Part shown: positions 1 through 5,174 of the stretch, piece after piece
Position numbering within the stretch: the first letter of the stretch is position 1
Layout of the letters: every line of letters begins with the position of its first letter
Origin: Chloroflexota bacterium
GTDB lineage: Bacteria > Chloroflexota > Anaerolineae > UBA1429
Reading direction: 5' to 3'
NCBI GenBank assembly: GCA_012513725.1
Contig: JAAZBQ010000829.1
Location: forward strand, 1 to 11,205
Length of the DNA stretch: 11,205 bases
Program-made: the position numbers and the translations under genes
Notes under the pieces: model-generated
The model's input: the letters and a program-made list of their open reading frames with translations, nothing else
Databases searched by the model: none
Told to the model about the DNA's origin: nothing

Positions 1-1
1 C

Positions 2-1270
2 CAGCGCACCCGCGACGCGGTGGCGGGCCTCATCGAGCGGGGCGAGGGGGAGGTGGACGGCGCCCTGCAGCGCCTGTACGCCTTCTTTAACGCCCTCAGC
101 GCCTTTGTCGACGACCAGATGGAGGGCCGCGCCGCCAGCCAATACGACCAGACGATACACCTGACCCCCGGGCAGCGCGCCCAGCCCGATTGGAGCACCG
201 TCGAGGTGGGCTGGGCGGAGCTCTCCGCAGCCCTGCAGCGGGTGCTCAAGACCCTGGAGGCCCTCATCAAGCCCCTCGAGGAGCGCGCCAAGGAGGACGA
301 CGACCCCGAGCGCGACGAACTCCTCCAGGAACTCAAGGCCACCGCCCAATCGGGCACCGAGATGTGGCTGGGGCTGGAGCGGATCGTCACCTCGGCGGAG
401 GCCAGCGAGGTGTACTGGCTCACGGTGGCCAGCCGCGACGGCGAGATCACCCTGCAGAGCGCGCCCCTCCACGTGGGGCCGCTCCTGCGCGAGCGGCTCT
501 TTGACGAGAAGGACTGCGTGGTGCTCACCTCGGCCACGTTGCAGACCGAGAACTCGTTCCATTACATCAAGGACCGCCTGGGCCTCGAGGATCCCATCGA
601 GCTGGCCCTGGACTCGCCCTTTGACTTTCAGTCGGCCGTGCTCCTCTACGTGCCCAAGGACATTCCGGAGCCCAGCCAGCCCTACTATCAGAAGAACGTC
701 GAGCAGGCCATCATCGACCTGTGCCGGGCCACCGAGGGGCGCACGATGGTGCTCTTTACCTCGAACTCCCAGCTGCACAACACCTATCGCGCCGTGCAGC
801 GGCCCCTGGAGGATGACGGCATCGTGGTCTATGGCCAGGGGATGGACGGCTCGCGCCGACAGATCCTGGAGAACTTTCGCAACACCGATCGCTCGGTCCT
901 CCTCGGCACCCGCAGCTTTTGGGAGGGGGTGGATATTGTCGGCGAGGCGCTCTCCTGCCTGGTGATCACCAAGCTACCCTTCTCGGTGCCCACCGACCCG
1001 GTCTTTTCCGCCCGCGCCGAGACGTTCGACAACCCGTTCAACGAGTTCTACCTGCCGGAGGCCATCCTGCGCTTCCGCCAGGGGTTCGGCCGGCTGATCC
1101 GCAGCACGGACGACTATGGCCTGGTGGTGGTGCTGGACAAGCGCCTACTAACAAAGTCGTACGGGAAGACGATCCTGCGCTCGCTGCCGGGCTGCACGGC
1201 GCGCCAGGGGCCCATCAGCGTGCTCCCCGACCTCGCCCGCCGGTGGCTCGATCCCGCCAACCGCGCCTGA
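2..1270 (+). CDS. dinG: DinG-family ATP-dependent DNA helicase, C-terminal part (5' end outside window)
   Basis: The frame is open from base 2 and has no convincing start, so the N-terminus lies upstream. An in-frame GTG at 20 has no ribosome site and falls inside the domain. What is visible is the second helicase lobe of an XPD/DinG-like superfamily 2 enzyme. Counting from the codon at 20, it has VVLTSATLQ (near 167), MVLFTSNSQL (near 242), the motif V block TRSFWEGVDIVG (near 293) with LPF shortly after, and motif VI QGFGRLIR (near 351). It ends LVVVLDKRLL, as is usual in the family. Such enzymes unwind DNA 5'-3' with ATP and help resolve R-loops, D-loops and damaged forks. The Walker A lobe and any iron-sulfur cysteines or N-terminal exonuclease domain are outside the window. 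The family call is secure; the choice of DinG over another XPD-like paralogue is less so. Confidence 0.88.
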   Translation, partial: QRTRDAVAGLIERGEGEVDGALQRLYAFFNALSAFVDDQMEGRAASQYDQTIHLTPGQRAQPDWSTVEVGWAELSAALQRVLKTLEALIKPLEERAKEDDDPERDELLQELKATAQSGTEMWLGLERIVTSAEASEVYWLTVASRDGEITLQSAPLHVGPLLRERLFDEKDCVVLTSATLQTENSFHYIKDRLGLEDPIELALDSPFDFQSAVLLYVPKDIPEPSQPYYQKNVEQAIIDLCRATEGRTMVLFTSNSQLHNTYRAVQRPLEDDGIVVYGQGMDGSRRQILENFRNTDRSVLLGTRSFWEGVDIVGEALSCLVITKLPFSVPTDPVFSARAETFDNPFNEFYLPEAILRFRQGFGRLIRSTDDYGLVVVLDKRLLTKSYGKTILRSLPGCTARQGPISVLPDLARRWLDPANRA

Positions 1271-1274
1271 CGCC

Positions 1275-1306
1275 TGACAGGATGGACGGGATTTTGGGGA
1301 GGATTT
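1275..1306 (+). repeat. Dispersed repeat, left copy of an inverted pair
   Basis: This 32-bp segment begins a few bases after the helicase stop codon. It matches the reverse complement of 1784-1815 at 28 of 32 positions with no gap. The core is GGGATTTTGGGGAGGAT. The two arms enclose about 480 bp of non-coding sequence that holds other short repeats. No transposase gene lies between them. Confidence 0.7.
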
Positions 1307-1420
1307 GCGAGAGGACGGTCGTCCGCCGCCGTCACCTGTCGACGAACCTCCCGTTGCCTGTCATCCTGAGTAGCCCATGTCACCGCGGCGCCACTCATGG
1401 CGCAAGAAACCGAGAAGAGG

Positions 1421-1447
1421 ACAGGATTCACAAGATTCACAGGATTG
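1421..1447 (+). repeat. Three tandem 9-bp units
   Basis: Three consecutive 9-bp units follow the pattern ACARGATTS. The first is ACAGGATTC, the second differs at one base and the third differs at its last base. The unit resembles the GGACAGGATT core of the flanking inverted pair, so the two may share an origin. Confidence 0.7.
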
Positions 1448-1569
1448 ATCCTCGCGGGCGTCCTTCGAGGGTCCCCGAGTCAAGTTTCTGAGCAGGGAGG
1501 TCTTCCGACCGAAGGACCTCCACCGGCCAACATCCCCGGCCGATCTGTAGCGACGCGCCTTCCACTGCG

Positions 1570-1669
1570 CGTCATCCTGACAAAGGATCCACCGGCCACA
1601 GGACCTCCGCTGCACAACGCCTTGAGGTCGATGTGCGGTAGAGGTCCTTCCCTTCGCTCAGGATGACGG
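1570..1669. repeat. Inverted pair of GTCATCCTGA-type repeats
   Basis: CGTCATCCTGA at 1570-1580, followed by an AAGGATCC element, faces its reverse complement TCAGGATGACG at 1658-1668, which is preceded by GAGGTCCTTCCCTTCGC. A third partial copy (GTCATCCTGAG) lies at 1360-1370. The arrangement is about 100 bp long with terminal inverted arms, like a small non-autonomous element. I see no target-site duplication. Confidence 0.55.
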
Positions 1670-1720
1670 GTCGGGGCGAGTGTGGTTGGGAGGGCGGCTT
1701 GGGGTGTTGGGCGCGGGAAG

Positions 1721-1749
1721 AGGCCGCGGGGGTTCCATGGCCGCGGCCT
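1721..1749. repeat. Perfect 9-bp GC-rich hairpin
   Basis: AGGCCGCGG (1721-1729) and CCGCGGCCT (1741-1749) are perfect reverse complements around an 11-base loop. No T-run follows on either strand, so it is not a standard intrinsic terminator. It lies inside the repeat mosaic about 450 bp after the helicase stop codon. Confidence 0.6.
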
Positions 1750-1783
1750 TGGCGCACCGCGCCGCTCATCCTCTCCTTCCTGT

Positions 1784-1815
1784 ACATCCTCCCCAGAATC
1801 CTGTCCATCTTGTCA
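1784..1815 (-). repeat. Dispersed repeat, right copy of an inverted pair
   Basis: This is the reverse-complement partner of 1275-1306 (28 of 32 identical). The bases just outside it, CGAGCCTCCCG at 1817-1827, also resemble CGAACCTCCCG at 1343-1353 in direct orientation. The mosaic therefore seems to have been built by more than one duplication. Confidence 0.7.
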
Positions 1816-1847
1816 ACGAGCCTCCCGGCCCCATGGGTGCAGGGATT

Positions 1848-1876
1848 TTGGTGGGGCCCTGGGGCATCGCTATAAT
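1848..1876 (+). promoter_or_regulatory. Promoter of efp
   Basis: A -35-like TTGGTG (1848-1853), a 17-bp spacer and a perfect TATAAT (1871-1876) precede efp. Transcription would start near 1883, giving a leader of about 30 bases. The strongest Shine-Dalgarno match, GGAGG, is at 1901-1905. Confidence 0.75.
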
Positions 1877-1912
1877 GAATCGGTTACTTTTGCGACACAG
1901 GGAGGACAACCC

Positions 1913-2470
1913 ATGATCACCGTCACCGAACTCCGCAAGGGCGTGACCGTCGAGCTGGACGGCGAGCTGTACCGGGTGCTCGAGTACGACCACTACAAGC
2001 CCGGGCGCGGCGGCGCCATCATCCGCACCAAGATGCGCAACCTCCGGTCGGGCGCCACGATCAACCGCAACTTTAACTCCGGCGAACGCGTCCAAGACGT
2101 GCGCCTGGATCACCATAGCGTGCAGTTCCTGTTCACCGACGGGGAGCTGTACCACTTTATGGATACAGAGACCTACGAACAGCCGGCCCTCTCGCGCGAG
2201 GTCCTCGCCGACGTCATCCACTACCTCAAGGAGGGGACCGTCCTGGATCTGGAGACCTTTGAGGGCGAGCCGATCGGCATCGAGCTGCCCATCACGATCG
2301 ACCTCGAGGTGACGGACGCGCCGCCCGGCTATGCCGGCGATACGGCCACCGGCGCCTCCAAGGAGGTCATCCTGGAGACGGGCATGAAGCTGCAGGTGCC
2401 GCTGTTCGTCAAGAACGGCGACGTCGTCCGGGTGGATACCCGCACCGGCGAGTACCTGACCCGCGTGTAG
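1913..2470 (+). CDS. efp: Translation elongation factor P
   Basis: EF-P binds ribosomes stalled at consecutive prolines, next to the P-site tRNA, and stimulates peptide bond formation. The 185-residue product has the usual length and three beta-barrel domains. The N-terminal KOW-like domain carries the exposed loop YKPGRGGA (residues 28-35). The middle OB domain begins near 65, and the C-terminal OB domain contains GDTATGASK (near 140) and the family ending VDTRTGEYLTRV. The ATG at 1913 is fixed by GGAGG seven bases upstream; the open frame extends 5' into the repeat mosaic, but that extension is not EF-P-like. The loop tip, where enterobacteria carry a beta-lysylated lysine, has Arg32 and Gly34 here. 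Arg32 is the position rhamnosylated by EarP in pseudomonads, but whether it is modified here is unknown. The gene is monocistronic and converges on the methyltransferase gene 46 bp away. Confidence 0.97.
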   Translation: MITVTELRKGVTVELDGELYRVLEYDHYKPGRGGAIIRTKMRNLRSGATINRNFNSGERVQDVRLDHHSVQFLFTDGELYHFMDTETYEQPALSREVLADVIHYLKEGTVLDLETFEGEPIGIELPITIDLEVTDAPPGYAGDTATGASKEVILETGMKLQVPLFVKNGDVVRVDTRTGEYLTRV

Positions 2471-2516
2471 AGCCTCGATCCTCTTGGGGGCGGATCTCCG
2501 GGAAGGGCTGCGGCGT

Positions 2517-3164
2517 TCAGGCCTCCGGGGGCGGATGGTGGCCCATCAGGGGCACAAAGGCGACCTCGAACAGGCGCCGCGAGGTGATGCGGGCACCCTC
2601 GCGGCGCAGGAGCCACAGCACCTGGTAATCCTTCTGGGTGCCGATGGGCGCCACCAGGCGGCCGCCGTCGGCCAGTTGCTCCATGAGGGGCGGCGGCACG
2701 CGCTCGGGCGCGCAGGTGAGGAGGATCCCGTCATAGGGCGCCTCTTCCGGCCAGCCATAGTAGCCGTCGCCGACGCGCAGATGGACGTTCCGGTAGCCCA
2801 GTTCCGCCAGGCGCGCGGCCGCCTCGGCGTGGAGCGCCTCGACGTATTCCACGCTGTACACCTCACCGGCCAGCTCGGCGAGCACGGCCGCCTGGTAGCC
2901 CGAGCCCGTCCCCACCTCCAGCACCCGACTCCCGGCGCCCAGTTGCAGCAGACTGGTCATCGCCGCCACCATGTAGGGCTGGGAGATCGTCTGGCCACAC
3001 CCGATGGGCAGGGGGTGATCGCTGTAGGCCTCCTCCACGGCGGCATGGGGGACAAAGAGGTGCCGGGGCACCCGGCCCATGGCCGCCAGCACCCGCGCAT
3101 CGCGCAGGTTCCGTTCGGCGATCGCCCGCTGCATCCGTTTGCGGAGGGCCTCTATCTCCTCCAT
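2517..3164 (-). CDS. pcm: Protein-L-isoaspartate O-methyltransferase
   Basis: This cytoplasmic repair enzyme transfers a methyl group from S-adenosylmethionine to isoaspartyl residues in aged proteins, which lets them return to normal aspartate. The 215-residue product matches the family length. The substrate-loop motif GCGQTISQPYMVA lies at 55-67, SAM motif I VLEVGTGSGYQAAVLA at 81-96, the acidic VYSVE at 102-106 and the family motif GDGYYGWP at 132-139. PIG (173-175) and FVPLMG (203-208) near the C-terminus are also typical. I chose the ATG at 3164 because GGAGG precedes it by eight bases. A longer frame begins at 3239 but adds 25 low-complexity residues outside the fold and has no ribosome site. 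The start lies about 130 bp from the presumed origin's AT-rich region, and the gene is transcribed away from it. Confidence 0.95.
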   Translation of the reverse strand: MEEIEALRKRMQRAIAERNLRDARVLAAMGRVPRHLFVPHAAVEEAYSDHPLPIGCGQTISQPYMVAAMTSLLQLGAGSRVLEVGTGSGYQAAVLAELAGEVYSVEYVEALHAEAAARLAELGYRNVHLRVGDGYYGWPEEAPYDGILLTCAPERVPPPLMEQLADGGRLVAPIGTQKDYQVLWLLRREGARITSRRLFEVAFVPLMGHHPPPEA

Positions 3165-3172
3165 CGCGCCTT

Positions 3173-3177
3173 CCTCC
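3173..3177 (-). promoter_or_regulatory. Ribosome binding site deciding the pcm start
   Basis: Read on the minus strand this is GGAGG (within GGGAGGAAGG), eight bases before the ATG at 3164. It supports the short 215-residue form over the longer open frame. Confidence 0.8.
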
Positions 3178-3240
3178 CAACACCCCCCGCTGGGGCCCCC
3201 TGCATCTCCCGAGGCTCCCACCGAGTCATCCCCCAGCATC

Positions 3241-3286
3241 TATGATGATCTTGTACACATCCATTATCCCCTATCAGTATATAAGA
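3241..3286. other. AT-rich presumed DNA unwinding element
   Basis: This stretch is clearly AT-rich inside a very GC-rich chromosome, with runs such as CATTATCCCCTATC and AGTATATAAGATA. It sits directly before the TAG trinucleotides and DnaA-like boxes, which is where strand opening would be expected. On the minus strand it also holds GATAAT- and TATACT-like -10 sequences that could serve pcm, but I found no matching -35. Confidence 0.65.
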
Positions 3287-3301
3287 TAGTAGTAGTAGTA
3301 G
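3287..3301 (+). other. DnaA-trio array, five TAG repeats
   Basis: Five consecutive TAG trinucleotides (3'-GAT-5' read the other way) are followed by GGGCC and a DnaA-box-like TGTGGACAT. DnaA-trio elements described in Bacillus subtilis and other bacteria have this order: trios, a GC-rich cluster, then DnaA boxes. There they guide a DnaA filament onto single-stranded DNA during origin opening. A simple trinucleotide microsatellite is the alternative, but the neighbouring elements argue against it. Confidence 0.7.
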
Positions 3302-3555
3302 GGCCTGTGGACATGTGGGCAAGGGCGCCAAAAAGACGACATGTGGGCGCCGGCGGCAACGCCCCCCCAACGGCTTGTGGCCGCCCATCCCCAGGCGCGG
3401 TGGACATCGTTGTGGACGGTTGAGAACAACTTTTGGGCGCCTCGCGTGCCATCCGCCGCCCGGGGAGGCCGTTGCCCACAACTAGGGGGTGCGTAGCCTA
3501 CGGCCACTACACCTCGGGGCGAGAGCCGCGTATCCGCTGCGACGCAAGGGTAACA

Positions 3556-3616
3556 ATATCCACAATTATCCCGAGAATCCCAGGGTTATCCACAGTTCGG
3601 AGTGGATTTATCCACA
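3556..3616 (+). promoter_or_regulatory. DnaA box cluster
   Basis: Three same-strand boxes occur: ATATCCACA (3556-3564), TTATCCACA (3586-3594) and TTATCCACA (3608-3616). A weaker TTATCCCGA lies at 3566-3574. The starts of the three best boxes are 30 and 22 bp apart, close to whole helical turns. Two exact 9-mers within 31 bp of GC-rich sequence are unlikely by chance. Confidence 0.85.
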
Positions 3617-3631
3617 GCCGTGGGAACAAGC

Positions 3632-3668
3632 ACGCCGCGCTCCCCTCGCAATCTGGGGGGCGCGGCGT
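3632..3668 (-). terminator. Strong hairpin after the BY-kinase gene
   Basis: ACGCCGCGC followed by TCCCC (3632-3645) pairs with GGGGG and GCGCGGCGT (3655-3668). The result is a 14-bp stem with one wobble pair and a 9-base loop. It begins 29 bp after the kinase stop codon in the direction of transcription. Only a weak T-rich segment (GCTTGTTCCC) follows, so it may need help to terminate. It would block transcripts from entering the DnaA box cluster. Confidence 0.55.
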
Positions 3669-3697
3669 CGGCAGCCGGGCGGCAGCGTGGCGGCTAC

Positions 3698-4363
3698 CTA
3701 GCCATAGTATCCGGATAGCGCCGCGTCGAGCGGGGCGTTGTTCAGCACGGCGCCCACTACCCGGGCGTTCACCTTGTGCAGGCGCTCGACGGCCTGCTGG
3801 GCGTGCTCGCGCTTGGTGTCACCGGAGCTGACCACCAGGAGCACCCCGCTCACCTTGCTCGCCAGGACCACTGCATCCGTGGCGGCCATCACCGGCGGCG
3901 CGTCGAGGAGGATGACGTCGGCGCGCCGCGCGAGGGCCTCGAGCACCATCGCCATCCGTTTGGAGCCCAGAAGGTCCGAGGGCCGCGGCGGCAGGGTCCC
4001 GGTGGTGAGTACCTGCAGGCCGGGCACGGCGGTATCCTGCAGGGGCGGATCCTCCACGGCGCCGTCCTCGAGCATCATCGTTGTGAGGCCCGGGTCGCTG
4101 GGGAGGTGGAACAACTCGTGAAGGTACGGCCGGCGCAGGTCGGCGTCCACAACGATCACCCGCTGGTCGACCTGGGCCATGGTGACGGCCAGATTCGCCA
4201 GGGTGGTGGACTTGCCCTCGCCCGGGCCCGGCGACGTGATCAGCAGGGTGCGCACGTCGGCGTCCACGGTGGCGAACTGCAGGTTCAGCCGCAGGGTGCG
4301 GTACGACTCGCTGATCGGCGAGGCGGGATCTTGCAGGGTGATCAGGCCATAGTCTTCGGCCAC
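3698..4363 (-). CDS. BY-kinase (CpsD/CapB-type tyrosine kinase of exopolysaccharide synthesis)
   Basis: Bacterial tyrosine kinases of this family autophosphorylate and work with a Wzz-like membrane partner to control polymer length and export of capsule or exopolysaccharide. The 221-residue product is a complete stand-alone cytoplasmic domain. It has the oligomerisation motif EX2RX2R (E19, R22, R25), Walker A SPGPGEGKST (44-53, Lys51), Walker A' VIVVDADLRRP (69-79) and Walker B VILLDAPPV (150-158). The C-terminal tail is only SGYYG (Tyr219, Tyr220), far fewer tyrosines than the usual cluster. The start is a GTG at 4363 with GGAGG seven bases upstream. The open frame continues to 4606, but that extension overlaps the Wzz-like gene and is arginine/proline-rich shadow sequence. 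The adaptor gene stops 20 bp upstream, so the two are almost certainly cotranscribed. A ParA/MinD-type ATPase is the main alternative, but the motifs and neighbour favour the kinase. Confidence 0.92.
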   Translation of the reverse strand: MAEDYGLITLQDPASPISESYRTLRLNLQFATVDADVRTLLITSPGPGEGKSTTLANLAVTMAQVDQRVIVVDADLRRPYLHELFHLPSDPGLTTMMLEDGAVEDPPLQDTAVPGLQVLTTGTLPPRPSDLLGSKRMAMVLEALARRADVILLDAPPVMAATDAVVLASKVSGVLLVVSSGDTKREHAQQAVERLHKVNARVVGAVLNNAPLDAALSGYYG

Positions 4364-4370
4364 GGGCGGA

Positions 4371-4375
4371 CCTCC
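4371..4375 (-). promoter_or_regulatory. Ribosome binding site deciding the kinase GTG start
   Basis: GGAGG on the minus strand lies seven bases before the GTG at 4363, in the 20-bp gap after the Wzz-like gene. It places translation at the start of the conserved kinase domain. Confidence 0.8.
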
Positions 4376-4383
4376 TGTTGAGA

Positions 4384-5100
4384 TTAGCGGCTGGCGGTCA
4401 AGGGGGTCTCCCGGCGCCACCGGGCGGGGGTCCGCGACGGCGCTCCAGGAACAGCGGGGATGAGCCCCAGGACGGCCACGCCGGTGTGGCGCTCGACGTC
4501 CTCGCTGCTGCGGATGACGTCCGCCTCCAGCCATTCCAGGATAAGGACCACCAGCAGGCCCACGAGGCCTCCCATCAGGCCTCCGGCCAGGGTGTTGATC
4601 TTCCACTTGGGCTTGTGCAAGACGCCGGGTTCCGCCCAGTCGCGGATGGAGATCTGCAGCCGGTCGTTCTTGTCCACCTCGAGCATGTCCACGTCGATCT
4701 TTTCGGAAAAGACCTCGGCGGTCGTCTGGGCGATCTGCCCGGCGAGGATGGGGTCATAGTCGTCGGCGTCAATCTGCAGGAGATAGTCCGACTCGATGGG
4801 GCTCACCGTTAGCTTGGCGGCCAACTCGTTCGGGGTGATGTCCAACTGCAGGCGGTCGATCACCCTGGCGGCCGTGGTGCGCGACTGGATCTGGCCGGCA
4901 TAGTTGCGCATGTACCACTTGACCGTCTGCACGAGGCCGAGATCCATCCGGGCGGGGATGACGTTCAGGTACACCGTCGAGCGGTAGACGGGGGTCTGTA
5001 GCTTGCTAAAGACGAACGCGCTGCCCGCGGTGAGCACCGCGGCGAGGGCGATGATCCACAGGCGTTTGGTGATGATGCGGATATAAGCACCGATTTCCAT
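4384..5100 (-). CDS. Wzz/CapA-type chain-length determinant and kinase adaptor
   Basis: This is a polysaccharide co-polymerase of the Wzz family, 238 residues, in the split arrangement of Gram-positive CapA/YveK proteins. A first membrane segment at about 14-32 and a second at about 168-190 enclose an extracytoplasmic domain. The proline-bearing stretch PGVLHKPKW (159-167) precedes the second membrane segment, as is usual. The cytoplasmic tail contains VIRSSEDVERHTGVAVLGLIP (195-215), the typical Wzc/Wzz ending that contacts the kinase. Its ATG at 5100 has GGAGG five bases upstream and its own promoter-like sequence at 5133-5161. It likely activates the kinase encoded 20 bp downstream and is itself not catalytic. 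The polymer cannot be named because no glycosyltransferase, flippase or polymerase is in the window. Confidence 0.88.
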   Translation of the reverse strand: MEIGAYIRIITKRLWIIALAAVLTAGSAFVFSKLQTPVYRSTVYLNVIPARMDLGLVQTVKWYMRNYAGQIQSRTTAARVIDRLQLDITPNELAAKLTVSPIESDYLLQIDADDYDPILAGQIAQTTAEVFSEKIDVDMLEVDKNDRLQISIRDWAEPGVLHKPKWKINTLAGGLMGGLVGLLVVLILEWLEADVIRSSEDVERHTGVAVLGLIPAVPGAPSRTPARWRRETPLTASR

Positions 5101-5132
5101 ACATACCTCCCAGGGCCAGCAGGGCGGCTGCG

Positions 5133-5161
5133 ATTATACCATGCCCCTCGGGGCCGACCAA
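5133..5161 (-). promoter_or_regulatory. Internal promoter before the Wzz-kinase pair
   Basis: On the minus strand TTGGTC (rc of 5156-5161), a 17-bp spacer and a perfect TATAAT (rc of 5133-5138) lie in the 74-bp gap before the ATG at 5100. The layout matches the efp promoter (TTGGTG, 17 bp, TATAAT). It would let the adaptor and kinase be made apart from the upstream genes. Confidence 0.65.
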
Positions 5162-5173
5162 AGGTCTGGCCCC
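5150..5173 (-). repeat. Imperfect hairpin overlapping the internal -35 box
   Basis: On the minus strand GGGGCCAGACC, a TTT loop and GGTCGGCCCC form a stem with one bulged base. It starts one base after the stop codon of the upstream Wzz-like gene and includes the -35 hexamer. No T-run follows. It may be a processing or pausing hairpin, or an operator-like palindrome. Confidence 0.45.
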
Positions 5174-5174
5174 C

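Larger units (their letters stand above)
1271..1847. other. Gene-free repeat mosaic between the helicase gene and efp
   Basis: No open frame here looks like a protein or has a usable ribosome site. The stretch is a patchwork of short repeats. It contains the inverted pair 1275-1306/1784-1815, GTCATCCTGA-type elements at 1360-1370, 1570-1591 and (inverted) 1642-1669, and a 9-bp tandem at 1421-1447. An 11-bp direct repeat TCCACCGGCCA occurs at 1519-1529 and 1588-1598. Hairpins lie near 1497-1522 and at 1721-1749. Similar 'GTCATCCTGAG...AAGGATC' elements are scattered in many environmental bacterial genomes, as I recall them, but their function is not established. Confidence 0.65.
3241..3620. 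other. Candidate chromosomal replication origin (oriC)
   Basis: A non-coding region of about 400 bp combines the parts expected of a bacterial origin. An AT-rich stretch (3241-3290) leads into five TAG trinucleotides (3287-3301), the GC-rich GGGCC (3301-3305) and then DnaA-box-like sites. Two boxes are perfect TTATCCACA (3586-3594, 3608-3616) and one is ATATCCACA (3556-3564). Weaker GC-shifted boxes are TGTGGACAT (3306-3314), TGTGGGCAA (3314-3322), TGTGGACGG (3411-3419) and TTGCCCACA (3472-3480). TGTGGGCGC (3342-3350) and TGTGGCCGC (3376-3384) are doubtful. The flanking genes are housekeeping genes, so a plasmid origin is unlikely. A non-origin DnaA-binding regulatory cluster remains possible. 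dnaA, dnaN and gyrB are not in the window. Confidence 0.8.

Noticed and set aside
1271..1847. CRISPR array
   Set aside because: Repeats are of several kinds, in both orientations, and not regularly spaced; no cas gene is present.
1682..1912. Long N-terminal extension of EF-P
   Set aside because: The frame is open, but the sequence is repeat-derived, has no ribosome site, and crosses the efp promoter. EF-P starts at 1913 with GGAGG.
2471..2516. Bidirectional terminator between efp and pcm
   Set aside because: Only a weak GATCC/GGATC pairing is visible, with no T-run on either strand.
2484..3245. 253-codon plus-strand frame opposite pcm
   Set aside because: It is the antisense shadow of a well-conserved methyltransferase, a common artefact in high-GC DNA, with no recognisable protein motif.
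3241..3620. Plasmid replication origin
   Set aside because: No replication initiator gene or partition genes are present, and all neighbours are chromosomal housekeeping genes.
4364..4606. N-terminal extension of the BY-kinase
   Set aside because: It overlaps the adaptor coding sequence in another frame and is Arg/Pro/Gly-rich; the GTG at 4363 has a strong ribosome site.
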